NCBI RefSeq assembly: GCF_001594145.1
Contig: NZ_LVCF01000043.1
Coordinates: 1-64,000 of the forward strand
Length of the DNA: 64,000 bases
Direction: 5' to 3'
Source: Branchiibius sp. NY16-3462-2
GTDB taxonomy: Bacteria; Actinomycetota; Actinomycetes; Actinomycetales; Dermatophilaceae
The notes beneath the pieces are model-generated. The model was not told where the DNA came from and searched no databases. It saw only the letters and a program-made list of their open reading frames with translations. A program made the position numbers and the translations under genes. Positions 49,459-57,799 of the stretch are shown piece by piece (position 1 is the first letter of the stretch; every line of letters starts with the position of its first letter).

Positions 49459-50628
49459 TCAGGCGGTCGAGGCCGCCAACTGACCGCAGGCGCCGTCGAT
49501 GTCCGAGCCGCGAGTGTCCCGGATGGTCGTCGGAATCCCATGTGCGCGTAGGCGTTCCACGAACTGCTGCTCCACGCCCTTGCGGGACGCGGTCCACTTG
49601 GAGCCGGGTGTCGGGTTGAGTGGGATCGGGTTGACGTGCACCCAGCCCTTGCCGCGGGCGGCCAACTTCTCACCCAGCAGGTCGGCCCGCCAGGCCTGGT
49701 CGTTGATGTCCTTGATCAGGGCGTATTCGATCGACACCCGGCGGCCGGTGGTCTCGAAATAGCGGCGTGCCGCATCGAGGGCCTCATCGACCTTCCAGCG
49801 GGTGTTGATCGGGACCAATTCGTCGCGCAGTTCGTCATCAGGCGCGTGCAGCGACAGGGCCAGGGTGACCGGGATGCCCTCGGCGGCCAGTTTGTCGATG
49901 GCCGGCACCAGACCGACGGTCGACATCGTGATACCGCGAGCGCTCATCCCCAGGCCTTCCGGGGGCGGGGCGACGAGGCGCTTGATCGCGTTGATCGCCT
50001 GGCGGTAGTTGGCCAGGGCCTCCCCCATTCCCATGAAAACGACGTTGGATACGCGTACGGCGCTGGCCTGGTCGTCCGCGTCGACCCCGGCGATCTGGCC
50101 GGACCTGAGCATGCGAACTCCCGCGACGACCTGCTCGACGATCTCGGCAGTCGACAGGTTGCGGGTCAGCCCTTCCTGGCCGGTAGCGCAGAACGGACAG
50201 TTCATCCCGCACCCGGCCTGGCTGGAGATGCACATCGTGACCCGACCCGGGTAGCGCATCAGCACCGACTCCACCAAGGCACCATCGAAGAGCCGGAAGA
50301 CCTGCTTGATCGTCTGGCCCTGGTCAGCCTCCAGCGAGCGGATGCTGGTCAGCAGCGGCGGCAACATCTGCTGCACCATCTGCTCGCGGGTGTCCGCCGG
50401 CAGATCGGTCATCTGTGCGGGATCGACGGTGCAGTGTTCGAAGTAGTGCGTCGACAACTGCTTGGCGCGAAACCCCGGATAGCCGAGTTCCTTCATCGCT
50501 TCGACACGTCCGGGCATATCCAGATCGGCCAGGTGCACCGGCGGCTTGCCCCGGCGAGGGGCGTTGAACGTCAGTTGCCCTGGGACGGGTCGGCCGACCG
50601 CGGGTGTCGGCAAGGGAGTCTCAGGCAC
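49459..50628 (-). CDS. rlmN: 23S rRNA (adenine2503-C2)-methyltransferase
   Basis: A 389-residue radical SAM enzyme that methylates A2503 of 23S rRNA and A37 of some tRNAs. The cluster motif CGMNCPFCATG (C-x3-C-x2-C) is in the first third. VFMGMGEALANYRQ, ALSLHAPDDELRDELVPIN and the C-terminal YALIKDINDQ follow, and one of the reaction cysteines lies near the C-terminus (GSDIDGACGQ). It is last in the conserved minus-strand run pyrH-frr-cdsA-rlmN. Confidence 0.94.
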   Translation of the reverse strand: MPETPLPTPAVGRPVPGQLTFNAPRRGKPPVHLADLDMPGRVEAMKELGYPGFRAKQLSTHYFEHCTVDPAQMTDLPADTREQMVQQMLPPLLTSIRSLEADQGQTIKQVFRLFDGALVESVLMRYPGRVTMCISSQAGCGMNCPFCATGQEGLTRNLSTAEIVEQVVAGVRMLRSGQIAGVDADDQASAVRVSNVVFMGMGEALANYRQAINAIKRLVAPPPEGLGMSARGITMSTVGLVPAIDKLAAEGIPVTLALSLHAPDDELRDELVPINTRWKVDEALDAARRYFETTGRRVSIEYALIKDINDQAWRADLLGEKLAARGKGWVHVNPIPLNPTPGSKWTASRKGVEQQFVERLRAHGIPTTIRDTRGSDIDGACGQLAASTA

Positions 50629-50647
50629 CCCTTGAGTCTACGGACTC

Positions 50648-51538
50648 CTAGCTCGGGACCAGCACCGTGAGGATCGCCCACACGACCGGCACGGAGACCA
50701 GCAGGGAGTCCAGCCGGTCCATCAACCCGCCGTGCCCCGGGATCAGGTTGCTCATGTCCTTGACGCCGAGGTCGCGCTTGATGACCGATTCACACAGGTC
50801 ACCGATCGTGGCCGTCAGCACCACGCACGCTCCCAGCAGGAGCCCGACCCACCAGCGGCCGTGCAACAGCAGGGTCACCGCGAGGACGCCACCGATCAGG
50901 CAGGTCGTGGCGGAGCCGGCGAAGCCCTCCCAGGATTTCTTGGGTGAAACCGATGGGGCCATCGGGTGCTTGCCGAAGATCACACCGACGGCGTATCCCC
51001 CGATGTCGCTACAGACGACCACCAGGATGAAGGCGACGATGCGCCAGGCACCGTCGTCCGGTTTCAACAGCAGTGCCGCGAACCCGACGAGTGCCGGTAC
51101 ATACAACGTGATCAGCGCACCGACCGCGGCGTTGCGCTGCACGTCGGCGTGCGGCACCACGGAAGCCTCGACGATGACCGCGACCAGCACCAGGACGATC
51201 GCACTGGCGAACGCGTCCCTGCCCCAGACATAGGCGACGACGGGGATCAGCACACTCCCGACGTACGTGCTGATCACCGGCGGCTGGAAGTCCCGGTGCG
51301 CCATGGCGCGGTGCAACTCCCATACGGCGAGGGCTGACGCCGCCGATGCGACCCCCAGGAAGATCTCCTTGCGGGTGAAGAGCGTGATCAGAACCAGGGC
51401 GGCCAGCCCCACGCCGACACCGATAGCGGCGTAGAGATTTCGTCCCGCGCGCGGGGTGGGGTTCGAGGGGTCGGGCGACGCAACCGGCTGCTCGCGACGC
51501 CGACGACGCGTCGCCGGATCGCGATGCGGTTGATTCAT
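50648..51538 (-). CDS. cdsA: phosphatidate cytidylyltransferase
   Basis: A 296-residue membrane enzyme making CDP-diacylglycerol from phosphatidic acid and CTP. The N-terminus is a cytoplasmic Arg/Pro-rich stretch, followed by about eight helices. The CDP-alcohol signature is at the C-terminus: ESVIKRDLGVKDMSN then LIPGHGGLMDRLDS, with the conserved Ser, Lys, Asp and PGHGG. GKHPMAPSVSPKKSWEG (Pro-Lys-Lys-Ser-Trp-Glu-Gly) precedes it. It lies 9 bp downstream of frr. Confidence 0.92.
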   Translation of the reverse strand: MNQPHRDPATRRRRREQPVASPDPSNPTPRAGRNLYAAIGVGVGLAALVLITLFTRKEIFLGVASAASALAVWELHRAMAHRDFQPPVISTYVGSVLIPVVAYVWGRDAFASAIVLVLVAVIVEASVVPHADVQRNAAVGALITLYVPALVGFAALLLKPDDGAWRIVAFILVVVCSDIGGYAVGVIFGKHPMAPSVSPKKSWEGFAGSATTCLIGGVLAVTLLLHGRWWVGLLLGACVVLTATIGDLCESVIKRDLGVKDMSNLIPGHGGLMDRLDSLLVSVPVVWAILTVLVPS

Positions 51539-51547
51539 GGCCCCGGG

Positions 51548-52114
51548 TCAGACCTCGAGGAGTTCGGATTCCTTGCCCTTGAGCAGGTCGTCGACGACGT
51601 CCACGTACTTCTTCGTGGTCGACTCCAACTCCTTCTCCCCGCGGGTGCCCTCGTCCTCGCCGATGTCGCCGTCCTTGACCAGCTTGTCGATCTCTTCCTT
51701 GGCCTTGCGACGGATGTTGCGGATCGCGATCTTGGCGTCCTCGCCCTTGGCCCGGGCCAGCTTGATGTAGTCGCGCCGGCGTTCCTCAGTGAGGCTGGGC
51801 AGGATCACCCGGATGATGTTGCCGTCGTTGCTCGGGTTCACGCCGAGATCCGACTCCCGCAGCGACTTCTCGATCGCGGTCATCGCCGACTTGTCGAACG
51901 GCTGGATCAGCACGGTGCGCGCCTCGGGGGTCTGGAAGGAAGCCAACTGCTGCAGCGGCGTCGGCGCTCCGTAGTACTCGACGGTCAACTTGTTGAACAT
52001 CGCGGCGCTCGCCCGGCCGGTGCGGATGGCCGAGAAGTCCTCCTTGGCGACCTCGACGGCCTTGTCCATCTTCTCTTCGGCCTCAAGCAGGCTCTCGTCG
52101 ACGCTGTCGCTCAT
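51548..52114 (-). CDS. frr: ribosome recycling factor
   Basis: A 188-residue factor that splits post-termination ribosomes with EF-G. It is full length, with the two-domain shape: AEEKMDKAVEVAKEDFSAIRTGRAS for the first helix of the three-helix bundle (in part), the inserted beta domain with YYGAPTPLQQLA and GNIIRVILPSLTEERR, and the final helix ending DDLLKGKESELLEV. It lies 60 bp after pyrH. Confidence 0.95.
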   Translation of the reverse strand: MSDSVDESLLEAEEKMDKAVEVAKEDFSAIRTGRASAAMFNKLTVEYYGAPTPLQQLASFQTPEARTVLIQPFDKSAMTAIEKSLRESDLGVNPSNDGNIIRVILPSLTEERRRDYIKLARAKGEDAKIAIRNIRRKAKEEIDKLVKDGDIGEDEGTRGEKELESTTKKYVDVVDDLLKGKESELLEV

Positions 52115-52174
52115 GGGACTGATACTCCTTGGTTATACGTTCTGGTGCCACCGGCGGCCGGATCGTTGGTGGAC

Positions 52175-52906
52175 TCAGTCCGCGGTGACCAACGTTCCGA
52201 TCTTCTCACCCCGCAGCGCACGCGTGATGTTGCCCTCGCCGTCCATGCTGAACACCCGCATCGTCAGCTTGTTGTCCATACACAGACTGAATGCCGCGGC
52301 GTCCACGACGCGCAGATTGCGGGTCAGTGCCTCGTCATAGGTGAGCTGGTCCAGTTTGGTGGCCGACGGGTCCAGCTTCGGGTCAGCGGTGTAGATCCCG
52401 TCGACCCCGTTCTTGGCGTAGAGAACGGCGTCGCACTTGATCTCCAGGGCGCGCTGGGCGCTGACGGTGTCGGTGGAGAAGAACGGCATACCGGCGCCGG
52501 CACCGAAGATCACGACGCGACCCTTCTCCATGTGCCGGATGGCCCGGCGCGGGATGTAGGGCTCAGCGACCTGACCCATGGTGATCGCGGTCTGCACCCG
52601 CGTGTCGACGCCCTCCTTCTCCAAGAAGTCTTGCAGCGCAAGGCAGTTCATGACGGTGCCCAACATCCCCATGTAGTCGGCGCGGGCCCGGTCCATCCCC
52701 TTGGTCTGCAACTCGGCACCGCGGAAGAAGTTGCCGCCGCCGATCACGATGCCGACCTGGACGCCGCTGCGGACTGCCTCGGCGATCTGGGCAGCGATCT
52801 GCCGGACGACCTCTGGATCGAGGCCGACCGTGCCGCCTCCAAAGACCTCCCCGGAGAGTTTGAGAAGAACCCGGTTGTACGGCGTGGAAACGGTCTGCTC
52901 GGTCAC
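52175..52906 (-). CDS. pyrH: UMP kinase
   Basis: A 243-residue bacterial UMP kinase (amino-acid kinase fold), making UDP from UMP. Motifs are LLKLSGEVFGG at residue 15, GIVIGGGNFFRGAEL, YMGMLGTVMNCLALQDFLE, FGAGAGMPFFSTDT and ALEIKCDAVLYAKNGVDGIY. It heads the block continuing to frr, cdsA and rlmN. In most actinobacteria rpsB-tsf lies directly upstream; here 7 kb of unrelated genes intervene. Confidence 0.94.
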   Translation of the reverse strand: MTEQTVSTPYNRVLLKLSGEVFGGGTVGLDPEVVRQIAAQIAEAVRSGVQVGIVIGGGNFFRGAELQTKGMDRARADYMGMLGTVMNCLALQDFLEKEGVDTRVQTAITMGQVAEPYIPRRAIRHMEKGRVVIFGAGAGMPFFSTDTVSAQRALEIKCDAVLYAKNGVDGIYTADPKLDPSATKLDQLTYDEALTRNLRVVDAAAFSLCMDNKLTMRVFSMDGEGNITRALRGEKIGTLVTAD

Positions 52907-53033
52907 GGTGCCTCCCAGCGGGGTGATGCGCGGTCGCGCAATCTTTCCACAGCTAGAGGGGAGTTTGCCCTGCGGGGCGTTTCCATAGACGCGCTAGGAA
53001 CAATGCGGCCCTCGTGAGTCGAATACTGAGGCT

Positions 53034-54698
53034 ATGGAATCGAGATCATCCGACGCTGGCTCGGTGGCCCAGCAGGCCCGGGCCAGCGAACAGGACAGCC
53101 ACCTCAAGAAATCCCTCGGCTTCTGGTCGTTGACGGCGACCGGGATCGGATCGGTCATCGGCTCCGGCTGGTTGCTGGCGGCGAACGCAGCGGCGAACTT
53201 CGCCGGCCCCGCAGCGATCATCTCGTGGTTGATCGGCGGCGGTCTCATGCTGCTGATCGCGCTGGTCTTCGCCGAGTTGGGGATGGTGCGACCAGAATCC
53301 GGCGGTCTGGTGCGCTACCCGCTCTACACCAACGGCCGTCTCGCCGCGAGCGTCGTGGGCTGGGCGATGTGGTTGTCCTACGTCGGGAACCCGCCCTCGG
53401 AAGCCTCCGCCGTGGTGCAGTACGCCTCGACCTGGTGGGGGGCGGTCTACGACTCCGATGCGCACAAACTGACGCCTCTGGGCATCGCAGTGGCCATCGG
53501 ACTCATGGCGCTCTTCGTCGTGATCAACATCCTGGGCGTGGAGGCCTTCGCCCGCGCCAACAATGCGCTGACCTCGGTCAAGGTGATCATCCCCACGCTC
53601 ACCGTGATCCTGCTGTTGATCAGCGGTTTCGACCACACCAGCAAAGCCGGCGGGCTGCACGACAACATCGCCGCCACGGGTTTCGCGCCGTACGGTTACA
53701 GCGCAGCGCTCGGCGCCATCGCCGCAGGCGGCCTGATCTTCAGCTACACCGGCTTCCGCAACATCATCGAGTTGTCCGGTGAAGCCAGGAATCCGCGCCG
53801 CGATATCCCGCGAGCGATGATCGTGACCATCGTCTTCGCCGTGGTCCTCTATCTCGGATTGCAGTTCGCCTTCCTCGGCGCGGTGCCTGGCGCGGACGCG
53901 GCCAAGGGCTGGCACCTGGTCAACTTCGACTCGCCGTTCGCCGACCTCGCCAAGTTGCTGGGCATGATGTGGCTGTACTGGTTGCTGATCGCCGACTCCT
54001 CGATCTCTCCGTCCGGCTCGGGCATCGTCTACACCGCCGCCAACAGCCGCAACGTGTTCGGACTGGCCAAGAACGGGTTCTTCCCCTCCGCCGTGATGAA
54101 GGTCGATCCCCGCCGCGGCGTTCCGATCGTGGCGCTGCTGCTCAACTTCGTGATCGGTATCGCCTTCCTGCTGCCGTTGCCCAGCTGGCAGCAGATCGTG
54201 CAGGTCATGAGCGCCATGGCGGCGCTGACGTTCTCGATCGGCTCCGTCTCGGTGATGGTGTTCCGCCGGGTCGGATACGGCCACGAGGACGACCACCTGC
54301 GCGGGATGAGTCTCATCGCCCCCGCCGCCTTCGCCATCAGTTCGTTGGTCATCTTCTGGGAGGAGTGGGATCCGCTGTACAAGACCATCCCGATCGTGGC
54401 CGTTGGCGTCGTCTGGTACGCCGTAACCCTGGTCCGCGCGCACCACCGGGACCTGCGGGATCTGTGGGGTGGGCTGTGGCTCGTGGTCTATCTGGTGTTC
54501 GTCTATGGTCTGTCCGCGCTGAGCAGTTTCAAGGGAACCGGGACCATCCCCGCGCCGTGGGACAGCATCCTGGTCGCGGCGGGATCGTTGGTGATCTACG
54601 CCTGGGCGGTACGCGCCGGGACCACCTTCCTTCGCGACCACGACGAGATGCTCGAAGTGCTGGACCACCCGAAGGACGCCGTACCCAGCACGGCGTGA
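53034..54698 (+). CDS. APC-superfamily amino-acid permease
   Basis: A 554-residue transporter with about twelve to fourteen helices. The first helix carries TATGIGSVIGSGWLLAA, with the unwound G-x-G-x-x-x-G substrate motif. Later landmarks are YTGFRNIIELSGEARNPRRD in helix 6-7 and the loop KNGFFPSAVMKVDPRRGVP. The C-terminal 30 residues are cytoplasmic. The substrate is unknown; the family takes up amino acids, polyamines or related amines by proton or sodium symport. It is divergent from pyrH (127 bp) and convergent with the LacI gene (9 bp). Confidence 0.85.
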   Translation: MESRSSDAGSVAQQARASEQDSHLKKSLGFWSLTATGIGSVIGSGWLLAANAAANFAGPAAIISWLIGGGLMLLIALVFAELGMVRPESGGLVRYPLYTNGRLAASVVGWAMWLSYVGNPPSEASAVVQYASTWWGAVYDSDAHKLTPLGIAVAIGLMALFVVINILGVEAFARANNALTSVKVIIPTLTVILLLISGFDHTSKAGGLHDNIAATGFAPYGYSAALGAIAAGGLIFSYTGFRNIIELSGEARNPRRDIPRAMIVTIVFAVVLYLGLQFAFLGAVPGADAAKGWHLVNFDSPFADLAKLLGMMWLYWLLIADSSISPSGSGIVYTAANSRNVFGLAKNGFFPSAVMKVDPRRGVPIVALLLNFVIGIAFLLPLPSWQQIVQVMSAMAALTFSIGSVSVMVFRRVGYGHEDDHLRGMSLIAPAAFAISSLVIFWEEWDPLYKTIPIVAVGVVWYAVTLVRAHHRDLRDLWGGLWLVVYLVFVYGLSALSSFKGTGTIPAPWDSILVAAGSLVIYAWAVRAGTTFLRDHDEMLEVLDHPKDAVPSTA

Positions 54699-54707
54699 CG
54701 CAGGCGG

Positions 54708-55763
54708 TCAGCCCGCGGGCGCCGTACTCCCCCGCTCGATCAACCGGATCTCATCGGTGTGGATCAACGCCGGGTCCTGGCGCCGGCCGCGCAGGGCCGG
54801 TAACAGGATGTCGGCAGCAGCCACTCCCTGACCCACCACGTCCTGCCGCACGGTGCTCACGTCCAGCACGGCAGAGAACGGATGGTCATCGATACCCACG
54901 ACCGACAGGTCAGCAGGCACCTGCACACCGAGGCGGCGGGCGGCGTTCATCACGCCGAAAGCCATCTCATCCGAGCCCACCACCAGGGCCGTCGGACGTT
55001 GTGCCCGCGTCAGCAGGGTCGTCGCGTCCCGAAACGCATCGTCCATGGTCCAGTCCGACTCCAGCACCCAGGTGGACCGCAACGGGATGCGGTGCTGCGC
55101 CAGAACCTCCGCGAACGCCTCGAACCGGTGGGCAGGGGTGGTCAGGCCGACCGCCTGCGGAGGTACCCGACCGACGTACCCGATCTTGGTATGTCCCAAG
55201 CTCACCAGGTGCTCGGTCGCCAACCGTGCCGCCGCTTCATCGTCGATGCGCACCAGCGGTCGTCCTGGCACGCGGGTTCCCACGGACACCAACGGAATCC
55301 CGAGTCGGTCGATCAACGCGGTCTCCGCGCCCGTGACCGCGATGTTGACGGTGATGATGCCGTCGAGACGCTTGGCCAGCATGTCCGAGGTCAGCGGCAG
55401 ACGCTCCTCGTGCTGACCCTGCTGCTCCAGGTCCAGCAGCATGACCTGGTATCCCTCGGCGCGGACGCGCCGCGCGATGGAGGAAAGCACCGTCGCGAAG
55501 TACCACCGGTCCCCGAAGGGAACGGCGACCCCGATGACACCGGTCCGCCCCGAGGCCAGCGAACTGGCCGAGGGCGACGCCACGTAGTGCAATTCGTCGG
55601 CAGCAGCCAGAACCCGCTCCCGGGTCGTCTCATTCACCCGGTCCAGCCCCCGGAGGGCCCGCGAGACGGTGGCGACCGAAACCCCTGCTGCCGCAGCGAC
55701 ATCGTGGATGGTCGCGTGGCCGCGGGACCGCCCAGCGCTGCTGCGACCGGCGTTGGCGCTCAT
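54708..55763 (-). CDS. LacI-family transcriptional regulator of the sugar ABC operon
   Basis: A 351-residue repressor. The helix-turn-helix and hinge run ATIHDVAAAAGVSVATVSRALRG (in part) and then ASPSASSLASGRTGVIGV, and a periplasmic-binding-like sugar domain fills the rest (FDGIITVN-type LDGIITVN, RIDDEAAARLATEHLVSLGH, VVGSDEMAFGVMNAARRLG, IDDHPFSAVLDVSTVRQD). Its ATG overlaps the stop of the upstream permease by one base (TGATG), so it is the last gene of the importer operon. Two LacI-type operators lie at the head of that operon (59283-59342). Confidence 0.9.
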   Translation of the reverse strand: MSANAGRSSAGRSRGHATIHDVAAAAGVSVATVSRALRGLDRVNETTRERVLAAADELHYVASPSASSLASGRTGVIGVAVPFGDRWYFATVLSSIARRVRAEGYQVMLLDLEQQGQHEERLPLTSDMLAKRLDGIITVNIAVTGAETALIDRLGIPLVSVGTRVPGRPLVRIDDEAAARLATEHLVSLGHTKIGYVGRVPPQAVGLTTPAHRFEAFAEVLAQHRIPLRSTWVLESDWTMDDAFRDATTLLTRAQRPTALVVGSDEMAFGVMNAARRLGVQVPADLSVVGIDDHPFSAVLDVSTVRQDVVGQGVAAADILLPALRGRRQDPALIHTDEIRLIERGSTAPAG

Positions 55764-56695
55764 CAGCCCTTGGTACCACCGGCGAGCAGGCCGCGGACGA
55801 AGTAACGCTGCAGCGCGAGGAACACCACAACCGGGATGATGATCGAGATGAACGCACCGGCGCTCACCAGGTACCACTGGCTGCCCCAGTTGCCCTGCAA
55901 CTGGTTCAACGCCATCGTCAGTGGTGCGTTCTCGGGCGCGCCGCCCAGCATCGTCAGGGCGACCAGCAGGTCGTTCCACACCCACAGGAACTGGAAGATG
56001 CCGAAGGCAGCCAGGGCGGGCACGATCAGCGGCAGGACGACCTGGAAGAAGATCCGCACGTGGCCGGCACCATCGACGCGGGCGGCCTCCAGGAGCGAGC
56101 CCGGGATCTCTTTCATGAAGTTGTGCAACAGGTAGACCGCCAGGGGCAGCGCAAACGCCGTGTGCGACAACCACAGCGACCAGTAACTGCCGCCCAGGCC
56201 GACATCCTGGAACATCAGGGTCAGCGGCACCAGTGCGATCTGCAACGGCACGATCTGCAGCGCGAAGACGCCGACGAACAGCCAGTCGCGGAACGGGAAC
56301 TTGATCCAGGCGAACGCGTAGGCCGCCAGCGACGCCAGGAGCAGGGGTAGCAGCACCGAGGGGATGACGATGACGATCGAGTTGACGAAGAAGTTCGACA
56401 ACGCGTTGGTCGGGTTACCCGCACCGTTCAGCGCCTGTTTGTAGTTGTCCAGGGTGAACGGCCCGAACAGCCCGTGCCACCAACCGGTGTTGTTGATGTC
56501 GCTCTGGTTGCGGAAGGAGGTGACGAACAGACCGATGGTCGGGATCGTCCACAGGATCGCCATGACGATGGCGACGATCGAAGCCCACGGCGAACTGACC
56601 GCTTTGGCGGCATCTCCCACGGCCGACTTGCGGCCGAACCGGGCCCCTTTGGAGCCCTCGGGGAGCTGGGCTGGGATGGGGGTGATGTTGGTCAT
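55763..56695 (-). CDS. carbohydrate ABC transporter permease, MalG/AglG type
   Basis: A 310-residue inner-membrane permease with about six helices. The loop that contacts the ATPase is EAARVDGAGHVRIFFQVVLP near residue 212-231 (EAA motif). The N-terminal tail is 25 residues, Pro/Lys-rich and cytoplasmic. It overlaps both neighbours by one base and forms the heterodimer with the MalF-like permease encoded upstream. Confidence 0.92.
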   Translation of the reverse strand: MTNITPIPAQLPEGSKGARFGRKSAVGDAAKAVSSPWASIVAIVMAILWTIPTIGLFVTSFRNQSDINNTGWWHGLFGPFTLDNYKQALNGAGNPTNALSNFFVNSIVIVIPSVLLPLLLASLAAYAFAWIKFPFRDWLFVGVFALQIVPLQIALVPLTLMFQDVGLGGSYWSLWLSHTAFALPLAVYLLHNFMKEIPGSLLEAARVDGAGHVRIFFQVVLPLIVPALAAFGIFQFLWVWNDLLVALTMLGGAPENAPLTMALNQLQGNWGSQWYLVSAGAFISIIIPVVVFLALQRYFVRGLLAGGTKG

Positions 56696-57708
56696 CAGGC
56701 GTCCTTCCGCATCTGACGGACGTTGAAGATGATGATCGGCAGCACCAGGACGAAGATCAGGATGGCCAGCACGGCGCCGAGTCCGGGCTGCTGGGTGACG
56801 AAGGTGCGGCGGTAGAACTCGTTGGCCAGCACCGAGTCGCCACCGGTACCACCGTCATTGGCCTGCACGATGTCGAAGGCTTTCAGGGTGGCGATGGCGA
56901 TCGTGGTGGTGACCAGGATGACGGCGGAGCGGATGCTCGGCAGCGTCACGTAGCGGAACATCTTGAAACCGCCGACACCGTCCAGCTTCGCCGCTTCGAC
57001 GATCTCGTCCGGGATGGCCTTGATCGCCGCCGACAGGACGGTCATCGCGAAGCCCGCCTGGATCCAGATCATGATGACGATCAGGAAGAGGGTGTTCCAC
57101 GGGATGGCGTTCAGGAAGTCGAACGGCTTGAGCCCGACGCCGGTCAGCAGGGCGTTCAGGATGCCGATCTGCGTGCCGCCCGGGTCACCGTTGAAGGCGT
57201 AGACGAACTTCCAGATCAGCGTCGCGCCGACCATGGAGATCGCCATCGGGAGGAAGATCAGTGACTTCGCGAAGGCTTCACCGCGCGCGCGGTCGATCAG
57301 CACGGCGTACAGCAGGCCGAGGCCGGTGGCGATGGTCGGAACGAGGATGACCCACAGCGCGGTGTTGCGGAAGACCTCCCCCAGGCCGGGGGTGGTGAAC
57401 AACTTCTGGAAGTTGCGCATGCCGACGTACGGCGCGTAGCCGATACTCGTGTCAATGAACTGACCGCCGTAGAACGCCCGGCGCACGGTGAGGATGGCCG
57501 GGTAGATCAGACCTACGATCAGCAGGACGATAGTCGGGCCGACGAACGCTGCGGCCTGGACCTTCTCGCCGAGCCGGCCCTTGAACAAGGCTGCGATCAG
57601 CAGGATCCCGACGAAGACGGCGGCAAACACGAGGATGCCGATGACCATCAGGGTGAGCTTGCCGCCGGTCGTGGTGGGGCCGGCCGCAACAAGGGCTACG
57701 GGGTTCAC
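56695..57708 (-). CDS. carbohydrate ABC transporter permease, MalF/AglF type
   Basis: A 337-residue permease with about eight helices. An extra N-terminal pair (LTLMVIGILVFAAVFVGILL and AAAFVGPTIVLLIVGLIYPA) precedes the core six. The EAA loop reads EAAKLDGVGGFKMFRYVTLP. Its start lies 20 bp beyond a 38-bp perfect palindrome that separates it from the binding-protein gene, so its expression may be lower than that of the binding protein. Confidence 0.92.
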   Translation of the reverse strand: MNPVALVAAGPTTTGGKLTLMVIGILVFAAVFVGILLIAALFKGRLGEKVQAAAFVGPTIVLLIVGLIYPAILTVRRAFYGGQFIDTSIGYAPYVGMRNFQKLFTTPGLGEVFRNTALWVILVPTIATGLGLLYAVLIDRARGEAFAKSLIFLPMAISMVGATLIWKFVYAFNGDPGGTQIGILNALLTGVGLKPFDFLNAIPWNTLFLIVIMIWIQAGFAMTVLSAAIKAIPDEIVEAAKLDGVGGFKMFRYVTLPSIRSAVILVTTTIAIATLKAFDIVQANDGGTGGDSVLANEFYRRTFVTQQPGLGAVLAILIFVLVLPIIIFNVRQMRKDA

Positions 57709-57727
57709 GTCGTTCCTTCCGATGTGA

Positions 57728-57765
57728 ACCGGGTGGACGAAGACGATCGTCTTCGTCCACCCGGT
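57728..57765 (-). other. 38-bp perfect palindrome between binding-protein and permease genes
   Basis: Two 19-bp arms, ACCGGGTGGACGAAGACGA and its exact reverse complement, abut without spacer. In the minus-strand transcript this is a very strong hairpin just after the binding-protein gene and before the permeases. It has no U run directly behind it. It may protect the upstream mRNA from 3' decay or partly terminate transcription, a common way to make more binding protein than permease. Confidence 0.7.
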
Positions 57766-57799
57766 CTGGATCAGCGATCCGGTGCGCTGCGTGCAGGGA

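Noticed and set aside
53046..54668. 540-codon open frame opposite the APC permease
   Set aside because: The translation is a His/Asp/Gln-rich shadow, while the permease strand has clear transmembrane motifs.
55764..56174. Upstream in-frame extension of the LacI regulator into the permease gene
   Set aside because: The extension reads through a conserved permease in another frame; the ATG at 55763 gives the normal LacI N-terminus just before the helix-turn-helix.
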